NCBI GenBank assembly: GCA_017535725.1
Contig: JAFXTO010000004.1
Coordinates: 1 to 64,000, forward strand
Length of the DNA: 64,000 nucleotides
Reading direction: 5' to 3'
DNA from: Bacteroidaceae bacterium
GTDB taxonomy: Bacteria > Bacteroidota > Bacteroidia > Bacteroidales > Bacteroidaceae
The stretch's first letter is position 1, and each line of letters begins with the position of its first letter. Below are positions 35,778 to 43,241 of the stretch, in pieces. Made by a program: the position numbers and the translations under genes. The notes under the pieces were generated by a model. The model was not told where the DNA came from and made no database searches. It worked only from the letters and a program-made list of their open reading frames with translations.

Positions 35778-36034
35778 GCCTCACCTCCTTTCCGTCTGTT
35801 GTCGCAGCGCAGCACGGCACCGCCTGTGAGGATGAGGGTGGAGCTGATCAGCGCAGAGATGATGGTCTCTGCTCCGGAACTGAGCAGCACGCCCAGTACC
35901 AGCAGCGCACTGCCGACGACGGGCAGGGCGTGTGTGCTTGCTGCAGCAATAAATTGTTTCATACTTCTCTCCAGTTCCTTTGCTGCCGGAGAGATTGCGG
36001 GCCGTAGCCCCAGGTGGATGGATGTTGTTTCCAT
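35774..36034 (-). CDS. Small two-helix membrane protein under leader control
   Basis: 86 aa with two hydrophobic segments (ALPVVGSALLVLGVLLSSGA and IISALISSTLILTGGAVL). It could be a holin or antiholin. Its ATG immediately follows one arm of an 18-bp inverted repeat, so translation should depend on leader folding. Confidence 0.6.
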   Translation of the reverse strand: METTSIHLGLRPAISPAAKELERSMKQFIAAASTHALPVVGSALLVLGVLLSSGAETIISALISSTLILTGGAVLRCDNRRKGGEA

Positions 36035-36270
36035 ACTCTTGGTTGTTTTAGCATTATAGACAGAGAAACGGCTGCCATACCCCGTTCGCTAAAACAACCA
36101 AGAGTCTCGGCCCCGAAGAGCTTGAATCTGATTTTGGGTAGGCAGCCGCCTTTATCATGGCCTCCCCTTTCGGAGGAGTTCCTCGCAGGACATAAGAAAT
36201 GCCCACCGAGGGAGTGAGCAGGTGACCGATGCTCGACGGGAATCCAAGGATTCTTAGTTGTTTTAGCGCT
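36035..36270 (-). promoter_or_regulatory. Structured 234-nt leader with alternative pairing (possible RNA switch)
   Basis: The transcript should start close to 36268. Three related sequences occur: A at the 5' end (36250-36268, GCTAAAACAACTAAGAAT), B in the middle (36088-36105, ACTCTTGGTTGTTTTAGC) and C abutting the ATG (36035-36052, GCTAAAACAACCAAGAGT). B pairs perfectly with C (18 bp), hiding the region before the start, or imperfectly with A. Between A and B are further hairpins (GAATCC/GGATTC; a GAAA-loop CTCC/GGAG stem). This is the layout of a riboswitch or attenuator. I do not recognise the ligand-binding part. Confidence 0.6.
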
Positions 36271-36271
36271 G

Positions 36272-36302
36272 CAAAGGTAAGGCGATTATTTGAATTGACA
36301 AA
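36272..36302 (-). promoter_or_regulatory. Promoter of the leader-controlled operon
   Basis: TTTG (36299-36302), 19 nt, TACCTTTG (36272-36279) on the minus strand: an exact consensus match. Confidence 0.8.
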
Positions 36303-36307
36303 GTAAA

Positions 36308-36333
36308 AGGCGAGAAAAATTCATTTCTCGCCT
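36308..36333 (-). terminator. Terminator after the frameshifted gene
   Basis: 10-bp perfect stem AGGCGAGAAA/TTTCTCGCCT followed by TTTTA on the minus strand. Confidence 0.75.
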
Positions 36334-36353
36334 GCAAATATGCTTATTTTGGC

Positions 36354-37231
36354 TCATTCATACTGCGAAAGCCACTTTTTTTTCATCTTTTCATAGACTA
36401 AGTCAGAGAAAAAGAAACCATTTTCCTTCTTTCCTTCCATCCATGAAATGACATCCGCAGGTTCCACACTCTCTAACTCATGAAGCAACTGCGCTTCATG
36501 ATATGGTTTCAGTATATCTGCAACCTCTTTGAACACAGCATTCGATAATCCATATTCAGCGGTCTCATAAGTTCTCCTGAACCATGACTCCACAGCAGAT
36601 GGACCTGCATGTGTCACTTCGTTTGGAATATAGTCCACCGGATAATGACCATTGATAATTTTCATCAAGCCACGATACACGTCATCATCCACCCATCCAT
36701 CACGTTCCTTCAAACGCTTCAATTTACGTTCTGCAGCCTCTGGAGAGAGGTTGGAATAATCTTTGATGGGTGACTCCTGATCGCGGAATATCTCCTTGGC
36801 TTCTTTCTTCCGCTTTTGAAGTTCTCTCTTCTTTCGTTCAGTTTGCTTTTCTTCAGGCGTCATTCTTCGGAGCTCTCTTTGTCTGGCAAGACGTTTTGCT
36901 TTCTTTTCGGCTCCTGCTCTCGCCATTAACTCAGGGGCTATCACAGAAAATAATGGACGATGTTCAGTATCGCTATTTTCTTGCTCCTCTAGTTCATAGT
37001 CATCTGAAACAATATGCGACTGAGAAATCGCTGCCTGTGCAGCGGCTTTAGCTCGTTCCTGGTCAATCCGTGCCCAGTATTCTTCCAACTCCTTTTTTTC
37101 TGCTCCTCACTTTCCTTCATAGGAGAATTGGGAGAATAGTCTGTCATTTTTCGATTTGTTTTGTTGTTATTAATCCTTTTGAAAAACGCAAACAAGACAA
37201 AAAAAATTGCTATAAAAATGACTATTGTCAT
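36354..37231 (-). CDS. Membrane-anchored Lys/Glu-rich protein, probably made by -1 frameshifting
   Basis: The first frame (ATG 37231) encodes a membrane helix (MTIVIFIAIFFVLFAFFKR) and then MTDYSPNSPMKESEEQKK. At an A7 tract (37093-37099, CAGAAAAAAAGG) a one-base backward slip joins it to the long frame ELEEYWARIDQERAKAAAQA. That frame continues through a basic coiled coil (KKAKRLARQRELRRMTPEEK) to a folded C-terminal part. The join gives one smooth protein of about 292 aa; without it the long frame has no convincing start. The tract is a classic A AAA AAA slippery site. A real indel or a sequencing error in the homopolymer is the alternative. No function recognised. Confidence 0.6.
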
Positions 37232-37268
37232 ACTATATCTATATTTAGTCCTTGAATCTCTTGTGAGA

Positions 37269-37316
37269 CAAAGTACGGGATATATTCTGAAATGTGCAAA
37301 GAAAAGGGGGGAAAAA
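37269..37316 (-). promoter_or_regulatory. Repeated phage promoter/operator element, copy 2
   Basis: Same CAAAGTACGGGATA...TGCAA element (plus-strand reading) as at 18659 and 38232. It ends 38 bp before the ATG at 37231. Confidence 0.6.
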
Positions 37317-37340
37317 ACGCATTCAGGATGCCGAAAAGCA

Positions 37341-37376
37341 TAAAAAACGCCCCTCACTGTCTCAGCGAAGGGCGTT
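37341..37376 (-). terminator. Terminator after the DUF2335-like gene
   Basis: AACGCCC/GGGCGTT stem with a run of six T on the minus strand. Confidence 0.7.
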
Positions 37377-37443
37377 CAAAACGTTCTTAATTTTATGAAA
37401 GTGTCAACCTTGATGGCTGACGAGGTTTAATATCCAGGTTAAC

Positions 37444-37872
37444 TTACTTCTTGTTTGTATCGGCCTTGCCTGTGACGAAAATGGACACGATGCTTATGAT
37501 ACCTATGCCACCGAATATGCCAGCGAACCATGGGCGGTCAAGATACAGCGCCCATGCGGCCACGCCCATACACACCACGATGGAGAGGAACGCAAAGAAC
37601 ATGCCCCACCAGTTGATGCGTTCCGTGCGGCTTTCGGACTTGCGCAGCACCTTCATCTTCATCTTGTCCATTTCGTGGCGATGCTTTTGCTCATCGCGGG
37701 CGGTTTCAACAAAGTATTTCACAAACTCAGGATCAACCTGCTTGTACTGTTCCAGTTCCTGAGGGGTGGGTATGACACTATCATCAATGGTATAGTTCTG
37801 TTCCAGCGAATGTCCAAGACCGCCTTGTGTGGCTACCTGTGTCTCACGTGAATGTATGGTCTTCTTACTCAT
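37444..37872 (-). CDS. DUF2335-like two-helix membrane protein
   Basis: 142 aa. A soluble N-terminal half contains PTPQELEQYKQVDPEFVKYF and a His/Glu-rich helix (DEQKHRHEMDKMKMK). Two membrane helices follow (WWGMFFAFLSIVVCMGVAAW and FAGIFGGIGIISIVSIFVTG). This matches the DUF2335 layout, often phage-borne and suspected to be holin-like. It overlaps the upstream gene by 8 bp. Confidence 0.7.
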   Translation of the reverse strand: MSKKTIHSRETQVATQGGLGHSLEQNYTIDDSVIPTPQELEQYKQVDPEFVKYFVETARDEQKHRHEMDKMKMKVLRKSESRTERINWWGMFFAFLSIVVCMGVAAWALYLDRPWFAGIFGGIGIISIVSIFVTGKADTNKK

Positions 37873-38089
37873 GAGTTAAAGCATATTTATCGATGGCAAC
37901 ACGGGCATCGCGTCCCATCATACGCCAATCCAGGCGCACACGCTCTGCGTCGGACAATTCCTCGCCGAACATTTCTGCACGGATTTCACTTATACTCTCG
38001 CTCTCGTGGGAGTACTCTCCCAGGGCGGCGTCGTGCAGATTTTTCGCCCCGTCAGAGACGAAGCTACTGAAAAAGTTGAGTATGCACAT
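37865..38089 (-). CDS. Small phage protein (74 aa)
   Basis: ATG at 38089 is chosen because a rare strong Shine-Dalgarno (AAAGGAGG) lies 8 nt before it. The longer start at 38113 has none. Acidic, helical (NLHDAALGEYSHESESISEI, EELSDAERVRLDWRMMGRDA). It heads the DUF2335 operon, about 140 nt after a repeated promoter element. Confidence 0.6.
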   Translation of the reverse strand: MCILNFFSSFVSDGAKNLHDAALGEYSHESESISEIRAEMFGEELSDAERVRLDWRMMGRDARVAIDKYALTHE

Positions 38090-38231
38090 AAGAAGGCCTC
38101 CTTTCGTAAGCATAAAGTGATTTTCCTTTATTATTCTTTCTCAGGGGTCAGCGCATCCATTATCAAGAATAAGCGGCAGTTTGGTGGTTTGCAGCTTTCG
38201 AATGCGCCTCGCCATGAGCTTAATCATGCTG

Positions 38232-38279
38232 CAAAGTACGGGATAATATCTGAGTTATGCAAGGAAAAAGGGGAAAAAA
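38232..38279 (-). promoter_or_regulatory. Repeated phage promoter/operator element, copy 3
   Basis: Third copy of the 47-bp element, also placed back-to-back with the hicAB-2 promoter, so both units could answer to one regulator. Confidence 0.6.
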
Positions 38280-38290
38280 GTGTGGAAGAT

Positions 38291-38353
38291 GTACGAATAT
38301 TGATACTTTTTCGCCATAATATTTGGCAGATAGTACGAATATTCGTACCTTCG
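38291..38353 (+). promoter_or_regulatory. hicAB-2 promoter with palindromic operators
   Basis: TTTG (38322-38325), 20 nt, TACCTTCG (38346-38353). The spacer is filled by the perfect palindrome GTACGAATATTCGTAC (38333-38348). A second, slightly degraded copy (38291-38306) lies 42 bp upstream, four helical turns away. These are probable HicB binding sites. Confidence 0.75.
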
Positions 38354-38373
38354 CGGCGCAGAAGCAACATTCT

Positions 38374-38562
38374 ATGAAATATCGTGAACTTGAAAAAATA
38401 GTTAAGGCTTGTGGGTGTTACGACACAGGAAGACAACAAGCAGGTCACCCACTCTGGATAAACCCGAAGACAGGCAAGGAGTTCCAGATGAGCAACCATC
38501 GCAGCGAGGAAGTAGCTACAGGAACTCTGAACAAAATCCTGAAGGCAGCGGGCCTGAAATGA
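38374..38562 (+). CDS. hicA: HicA-type toxin (pair 2)
   Basis: 62 aa with His25 in GHPLWINPKTGKEFQMSNH, the HicA fold. The annotated start (MKYRELEKIV) is set by the promoter 20 bp upstream. It is followed 45 bp later by a HicB gene. Sequence similarity to the first HicA is low, so this is a separate toxin. Confidence 0.82.
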   Translation: MKYRELEKIVKACGCYDTGRQQAGHPLWINPKTGKEFQMSNHRSEEVATGTLNKILKAAGLK

Positions 38563-38607
38563 CCTGCAACCTTCCCTTCAATATCCACCATCAAAATCAG
38601 ATAGACA

Positions 38608-39012
38608 ATGGAAAAGGTTAAGGCAATCATTGAAATGGCCTCCGACGGCCACTACAGTATCTACATGGACGATGACAGTAAGGACTATCTCGTCACAGGG
38701 ACAGGAAAGACCGTGGACGAAGCCATGAGCATTTTTCTTGGCGGCTATGAGGACATCAAACGTGTACGCCAGGAGGACGGACGCCCTTTCGAGGAAGTGG
38801 AGTTTGAGTTCGGCTATGACATGGCCTCCTTCCTCTCCTATTTCAGCAAGGCCTTCTCCCTGGCAGGCCTCTCCCGCATCACTGGCATCAATCAAGGCCA
38901 GCTCAGTCACTACGCCACGGGGCACAGCAAGCCGTCGCGCCGCACGATGGAAAAGATACAGCAGCACGTCCATCACTTTGCGGATGAACTGCGGCGGGTG
39001 CAGTTTGCTTGA
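38608..39012 (+). CDS. hicB: HicB-type antitoxin with HTH (pair 2)
   Basis: 134 aa: HicB domain (YSIYMDDDSKDYLVTGTGKT, VDEAMSIFLGGYED) and helix-turn-helix (LAGLSRITGINQGQLSHYAT). It is likely to repress its own promoter through the two palindromes at 38291-38348. The two HicB proteins of this phage share their HTH but differ in the toxin-binding half. Confidence 0.83.
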   Translation: MEKVKAIIEMASDGHYSIYMDDDSKDYLVTGTGKTVDEAMSIFLGGYEDIKRVRQEDGRPFEEVEFEFGYDMASFLSYFSKAFSLAGLSRITGINQGQLSHYATGHSKPSRRTMEKIQQHVHHFADELRRVQFA

Positions 39013-39143
39013 CTGACACTATCTCATAGACCTTTCGGAGCGCATCCGTCGTGCTGCCGAAAATATCTGAGGCGACTCTGTTAGGCTTCATGGGCATACC
39101 CCCAAGGTTAGACATGTGAAAAGATCTCTCTCTTAAGACACCC

Positions 39144-39180
39144 GAAAAGGAGACCTGCGCCTCGGTCTCCTTTTCTTTTT
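39144..39180 (+). terminator. Terminator after hicB-2
   Basis: 12-bp stem GAAAAGGAGACC/GGTCTCCTTTTC followed by T5. Confidence 0.85.
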
Positions 39181-39210
39181 GCGCCGCTTCCAACGCCCTG
39201 GGAGCGGCGC
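39181..39210. other. GC-rich hairpin directly after the terminator
   Basis: GCGCCGCT/AGCGGCGC, 8 bp perfect. Role unknown; it may be the terminator for transcription from the other side. Confidence 0.5.
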
Positions 39211-39285
39211 AGGGTGATTTAGGAAGGAAAAAGTCTATTTGTTAATGAACGTTATTAAAAACACGATTCCCTGAGAATGAGACAG

Positions 39286-39325
39286 ACAGCCCTTTGAACC
39301 TGTGGACAAAGGGCTGTTTTCTCAC
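39286..39325 (+). terminator. Second terminator-like hairpin
   Basis: 11-bp perfect stem ACAGCCCTTTG/CAAAGGGCTGT followed by TTTTCT on the plus strand. Confidence 0.7.
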
Positions 39326-39330
39326 GGCGA

Positions 39331-39657
39331 AGCCCGACGCGCCCTAAGCCGCGCCGCAGCCCTCACCGCAGTGAAATAGGAAATATGACAGCCACCCCGC
39401 CCCCCTGCCGCAGTCGAGGGCGCAGCAGCGGCGTGTCGGCGCAGCAAGCCTTGTCCTACAGCGCAGGGCAGGCGCAGTCCTGCGCTGCGGTGGTGAGTCG
39501 AGTGCATAGTCCTATGCTCTCGATAGGAAGTCCCAGCAGACTCTTCATCGTGCAAGTCACAGTCACCAGCTACGGGCGCGGGCGTGCGTATGATAGAAAG
39601 ATGTGTGACCGTGACCTGCGCGATGATGTGTCTGCGGGAGCGAGGCCTTGTGCGCTG
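39331..39657. other. GC-rich non-coding stretch
   Basis: No convincing gene: open frames on both strands are Arg/Ala/Ser-rich with no start signals. It holds several short hairpins (CCTATGCTCTCGATAGG; GCGCAGG/CCTGCGC). It sits between two terminators and RNA element copy 2, so it may encode an RNA. I can assign nothing. Confidence 0.4.
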
Positions 39658-39659
39658 TG

Positions 39660-39745
39660 GTGTCGCGCCTACCGTCCCCGGGCATGAGCAATGGCCTTGG
39701 CCACTGTGAACGGCTCAGGGTGGGCGGGAACGGTAGGCGCGACAC
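39660..39745 (-). ncRNA. Structured RNA element, copy 2
   Basis: 15-bp perfect stem (39660-39674 with 39731-39745). The interior conserves CCCGGGCATGAG and GAACGGCTCAGGGTGGGC (plus-strand reading) as in copy 1, with a longer variable hairpin (TGGCC/GGCCA). It begins 35 nt after the phosphoribosyltransferase stop. Confidence 0.7.
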
Positions 39746-39779
39746 TGCCGGATGCCCTGGGGCTGCGGGAGCTTCTTCG

Positions 39780-40328
39780 TCATGCGGTCCTGTGTCCGCG
39801 GGTCTTGCCCAGGAACACAGCACCGCAGACTGTGGCACCCACGGCGCCGAGACGCCGGATGAAAGCATCCGATGTCGCGCCAGTGGTGTAGATGTCGTCT
39901 ATGACCAGCACCTTCCGTCCACGGAGGCTGCTGCTGATGGCGACGTTTCGGACCAGGCTCTCGTCTCTGGGTGCTCCATGGTGTGCCTTCCTGCGATGGC
40001 CGATGACTTCAATGCAATCGAAGCCGTCAGCCGTCCCGAGGATGGCACACAGCATCTGCGAGAACTTCTTATAGCGCCTGACGTACGTGTGCTGGCAGCT
40101 CGCCGGCACACACACGATGACCACTTCGCTGAGCTTTGCCGCGTGGAGTGCCCGTCCTATCTCCGTGACCGCCCACTGCCTGGCGTAGGTGCGCCCGTCC
40201 TTGAAGTCAAGGATCCGTCGGCACGTCTCCTGCTGCTCGAAGGTGGTCCGGCACTGCCGCCGGCGGGGGATGTAATCATAGAGTGCGTACTTCAACATGG
40301 CCGTATCTCTTTTCTGTTGGTCATCCAT
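39780..40328 (-). CDS. ComF-like phosphoribosyltransferase encoded by the phage
   Basis: 182 aa. The PRPP-binding loop VLVIDDIYTTGATSDAFIRR is clear, preceded by VVIVCVPAS and RRYKKFSQMLC as in ComF-type proteins. It lacks the N-terminal zinc ribbon seen in the host ComF at 57242. ATG 40328 is preferred over a GTG at 40349 that would overlap the previous gene. Function in the phage is unknown; possible links are nucleotide salvage or interference with host competence. Confidence 0.78.
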   Translation of the reverse strand: MDDQQKRDTAMLKYALYDYIPRRRQCRTTFEQQETCRRILDFKDGRTYARQWAVTEIGRALHAAKLSEVVIVCVPASCQHTYVRRYKKFSQMLCAILGTADGFDCIEVIGHRRKAHHGAPRDESLVRNVAISSSLRGRKVLVIDDIYTTGATSDAFIRRLGAVGATVCGAVFLGKTRGHRTA

Positions 40329-40345
40329 TGACGTAGAAGGCAGCC

Positions 40346-40693
40346 TCACTGGGCTGCCTTCTCCCGCTTCGTGCGGCGGGTCTTGCGCTGCTTGGTCGGG
40401 GTGGCTTCCGTGTCGGGAGACTCGACGGGAACTGGCGCGGGTTCTGCCGGCTGCTCGGCTTCTGCGGGCTGCTTCGCTACCTTGTGCAGCTGCCGGAGCG
40501 TCTGCAGGGAGGTGTCCGAGATATTGTAGCCACTACGTTGTTTCAGGACGAACGCCAGGCGCATGGCGGCCAGTGCCTGCTTGCAGTATCCCTGCAGTTC
40601 CGGGTTGTCGACTCCGGTGACGTGGACGAACCACACTTGGTTGTTGCTCTTGTTGGATTGAACCATCTCTGCTACGATCATATTCTTTTCCAT
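40346..40693 (-). CDS. Phage protein of unknown function (115 aa)
   Basis: N-terminal folded part (NNQVWFVHVTGVDNPELQGY, ALAAMRLAFVLKQRSGYNIS) and a Pro/Glu-rich then Lys/Arg-rich tail (PTKQRKTRRTKREKAAQ), which suggests nucleic-acid contact. It lies between the 70-aa gene and the phosphoribosyltransferase. Confidence 0.6.
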   Translation of the reverse strand: MEKNMIVAEMVQSNKSNNQVWFVHVTGVDNPELQGYCKQALAAMRLAFVLKQRSGYNISDTSLQTLRQLHKVAKQPAEAEQPAEPAPVPVESPDTEATPTKQRKTRRTKREKAAQ

Positions 40694-40723
40694 GATGTCT
40701 GTCTTTATTTAGGGGGTTAGACT

Positions 40724-40936
40724 TTAGTATTCGTAAATAGTCATGATGTTGATCTGGATGCCGTCTGCATAGGCCAGTTCGTGGGCTTCGCGTGCGGCCT
40801 CGTGGTGTGAATCGGCGCATACCTCGTAGGTGAACTGTACTCCGTCGAAGTCCTGGATTTCTACGGTGAATTGGTTGCTGAGGAAGCAACGGCGGCTGCG
40901 GGTGCGGAAGTTGGAGGTCATGTAAGGAGTTGTCAT
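40724..40936 (-). CDS. Small phage protein (70 aa)
   Basis: From ATG 40936 (MTTPYMTSNF). Basic start followed by FTVEIQDFDGVQFTYEVCAD and EAAREAHELAYADGIQIN. An inverted, decayed copy of this gene and its leader lies at 41150-41385. Function unknown. Confidence 0.6.
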   Translation of the reverse strand: MTTPYMTSNFRTRSRRCFLSNQFTVEIQDFDGVQFTYEVCADSHHEAAREAHELAYADGIQINIMTIYEY

Positions 40937-41467
40937 TGTGATGAAGTTTTTTAGGGGTGAATGAATAGATTTTTTACGTTGCTTTACCAAGGTAAGCCAG
41001 GCGCATCGGTGCAAGGACGCAGAGAATTATTTTCACCCTTCAGGGCGCAAGCAGAATTCTGACACACAGAAGGTGTCCGTCAGAATTGTTTGAAAATAAT
41101 TGTTGAAGCCAAGTCCTCCGGACATCCTTGCAGCGGAAGACGGCGAATTACCTTTGCAGCGGAAAAAGTCGTTTTTCATTCACCCCCAAGAAACTCACTA
41201 CGACAACTCCGTGACCTCCTGCTGCGCCCCAGCAGCCCTTGCTCCCTGCAACCGACGTGGGAACCCCGGACAGGAGCACAGCCACCTGCGAGCCATGCGC
41301 TGCACCTCGTGCCCGCACGCTGCCCTCAGAACTCCAATGCCGACGGCATCCCGACACCGTGACCATCTACGAATACAAAAAAAGAACCCCGCGGCAGACG
41401 TCACGGAGTTCCATTACAGAAGCAGAGGTGGTGCAATAAGAGGAGGTGAGTGACAACCGAGATGTCG
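40937..41467. other. 531-bp intergenic region built as an inverted duplication with two outward promoters
   Basis: The two sides are related in inverted orientation. Minus side: TTACCTTGG box then ATTCATTCACCCCTAA before the 70-aa gene. Plus side: TTACCTTTGC (about 41149-41158) then TTCATTCACCCCCAAG. The centre holds AATTATTTTCA / TGAAAATAATT (about 41033 and 41091). Confidence 0.6.
41189..41385 (+). pseudogene. Decayed inverted paralog of the 70-aa gene
   Basis: The plus strand keeps ACGACAACTCC...GTGACCTCC, GCCGACGGCATCC and ATCTACGAATAC, matching the start, middle and end of the 70-aa gene. But the ATG has become ACG and the frame is broken by small indels. Confidence 0.6.
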
Positions 41468-43201
41468 CTACACGCGGATGTCGACAAACGAGTACTGCTT
41501 CTGCAGCAGGTCGCCGTACTTGGTCCAGATGCGCTTGTCCACGACGTCGCCGAAGTGCGTGGCTTCCTCGGGCAGTACGCTGTCGTTGCGCTCCGAGCGC
41601 TTGTCCTTCTCGAAGCGGCCTGTAGAGGGCGACTGCCGGACCCGTGTGTTGTTCATGGAGATGAGGATGTACTTGCAGCGCTGGGCATTGAAGCGCTTGA
41701 TGGGGAAGCGGCGGTCGGTCTCTGCGAGGATGTATGACCACAGGAGATACTTGTCATGTTGTGGCGGCTCCATACCCCGGTGGGTGCGTGTCTCCACGGT
41801 CCACCCGTGCTTCTGCAGTCGTGCCACCGCCAGTTCGTTGTACGTCCGGCGGCTGTTTGCGCGGTGTGCGTCGCCATAGCGGTCACGGTAGAAGATGACG
41901 AGCTTGTTGGCGTGGTGCCGGTAGTAGCCAGCGAAGCGGTCCACGAGTGCGTTCACCTCGGTATCCTGTTCCTCCTCGCGCTTGACGAAGAACTCGTTGA
42001 TGGTGTTGTCGACGATGCGGTCGGGCATGAGTGTCTTCGTCGTCCAGTCGAAATGCGAGGGCTGTGCCACTTCCATGAACGATGCGGAGGAGCCCCAGTC
42101 GAAGCACACCTCCAGCGGTTCCGAGGGGTTGCAGTCGGCATCCATGCGGCTGTCGCGGTCTGCCAGCTTCGTCCAGGAGAAATCCGTTTCCTCGGCGAAG
42201 TCCCGGATGAAGGCGTCGTTGTCGGCGTGGTAGTATTTGTGCTGATCCGAGAGCTGGTAGTAGCAGTGGTCAATCTTATCGACCACGTAGTTCAGGATTT
42301 CGATCATGAACTGCAGCTTGGCCATCACCTTGTATTGGTTGACGATGTACGACATGCCCACATTGGCGATGTTGTCGAAGATGGAGGCCAGCATGAACAG
42401 TGTGCCGTCCTGCGAGACGAAGGGCTGGATGGTCCTGCGCAGTCGCGCTGCCTCGTTCCATATCTCCACGAACATGCCGGCGTCGTTCGCCAGCCGGGCA
42501 TCGATGAGCTGCATCTGCAGGCGGACGACGCGGTTCCATACGTCGAAGAGCTGTATGCCTCGTTCCTCCTCGTAGTATTTGGCCGGTTCCAGCAGCCAGC
42601 GCTGCGAGGGTTCGTAGGGCATGGAGGAGAGGAACGTGTTGCCATGGTGCTTCAGCAGCGGGTGGGGCGACAGTCGGCCGAAGACATGCTCATTGCCGCG
42701 GTTGGTCGGCGCCACTTCCTGGTCGAACTGTTCCTTGTCCAAGGTCAGCGCCTCGTCGGTGATGTTGTAGTCGGCATTGGGTCCACGGCTGTTGCCGTCC
42801 TGGGTGAGGATGTAGAGAGCGTGTCCGTTGGAGAAGGTGATGCAGTGCTCGAAGCTCAGCAGGTGTTCGTAGGGCAGGTACCACCCGGCAGGGGGTTGCC
42901 GGCAGACCACGTAGTCGCCCGTGCCGGTCTTCGAATCGTATTTCTTGTATCCCAGCATCTCCAGCATCTTGAAGGTGGATGGGAGCGTCTTCGTCAGCGC
43001 CTGCCCGTAGGTGGCCTGTGCCAGTGTAGTGATTCCTCGTGGCATCAGGCGCACGTTCTCGTCCACCTCAGCACCCACGATGAAGCTCTTGCCCGTGCCA
43101 CGGCTCCAGACGATGTACTTCTGCCGTGCCTGCAGCAGCATGAAAGCCATCTGCGGCGGGTTCACCCGGATGTTCTCTTCCCAGACGTTTTCTTCTTTCA
43201 T
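41468..43201 (-). CDS. terL: Terminase large subunit
   Basis: 577 aa from ATG 43201 (MKEENVWEEN). ATPase part: Walker A VWSRGTGKSF (about 33-42) and a probable Walker B in DYNITDEAL. Nuclease part: CFDWGSSASF, a later acidic VIFYRDRYGDAH and a C-terminal KDKRSERND. The motor packages DNA through the portal. The long upstream frame in the ORF (RPHHSRTEAR...) is rejected because it overlaps the 82-aa gene. Confidence 0.88.
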   Translation of the reverse strand: MKEENVWEENIRVNPPQMAFMLLQARQKYIVWSRGTGKSFIVGAEVDENVRLMPRGITTLAQATYGQALTKTLPSTFKMLEMLGYKKYDSKTGTGDYVVCRQPPAGWYLPYEHLLSFEHCITFSNGHALYILTQDGNSRGPNADYNITDEALTLDKEQFDQEVAPTNRGNEHVFGRLSPHPLLKHHGNTFLSSMPYEPSQRWLLEPAKYYEEERGIQLFDVWNRVVRLQMQLIDARLANDAGMFVEIWNEAARLRRTIQPFVSQDGTLFMLASIFDNIANVGMSYIVNQYKVMAKLQFMIEILNYVVDKIDHCYYQLSDQHKYYHADNDAFIRDFAEETDFSWTKLADRDSRMDADCNPSEPLEVCFDWGSSASFMEVAQPSHFDWTTKTLMPDRIVDNTINEFFVKREEEQDTEVNALVDRFAGYYRHHANKLVIFYRDRYGDAHRANSRRTYNELAVARLQKHGWTVETRTHRGMEPPQHDKYLLWSYILAETDRRFPIKRFNAQRCKYILISMNNTRVRQSPSTGRFEKDKRSERNDSVLPEEATHFGDVVDKRIWTKYGDLLQKQYSFVDIRV

Positions 43202-43241
43202 AGGCGGAGAGACCCGAAGGGGGAACCTTCGGGCAGCAACG

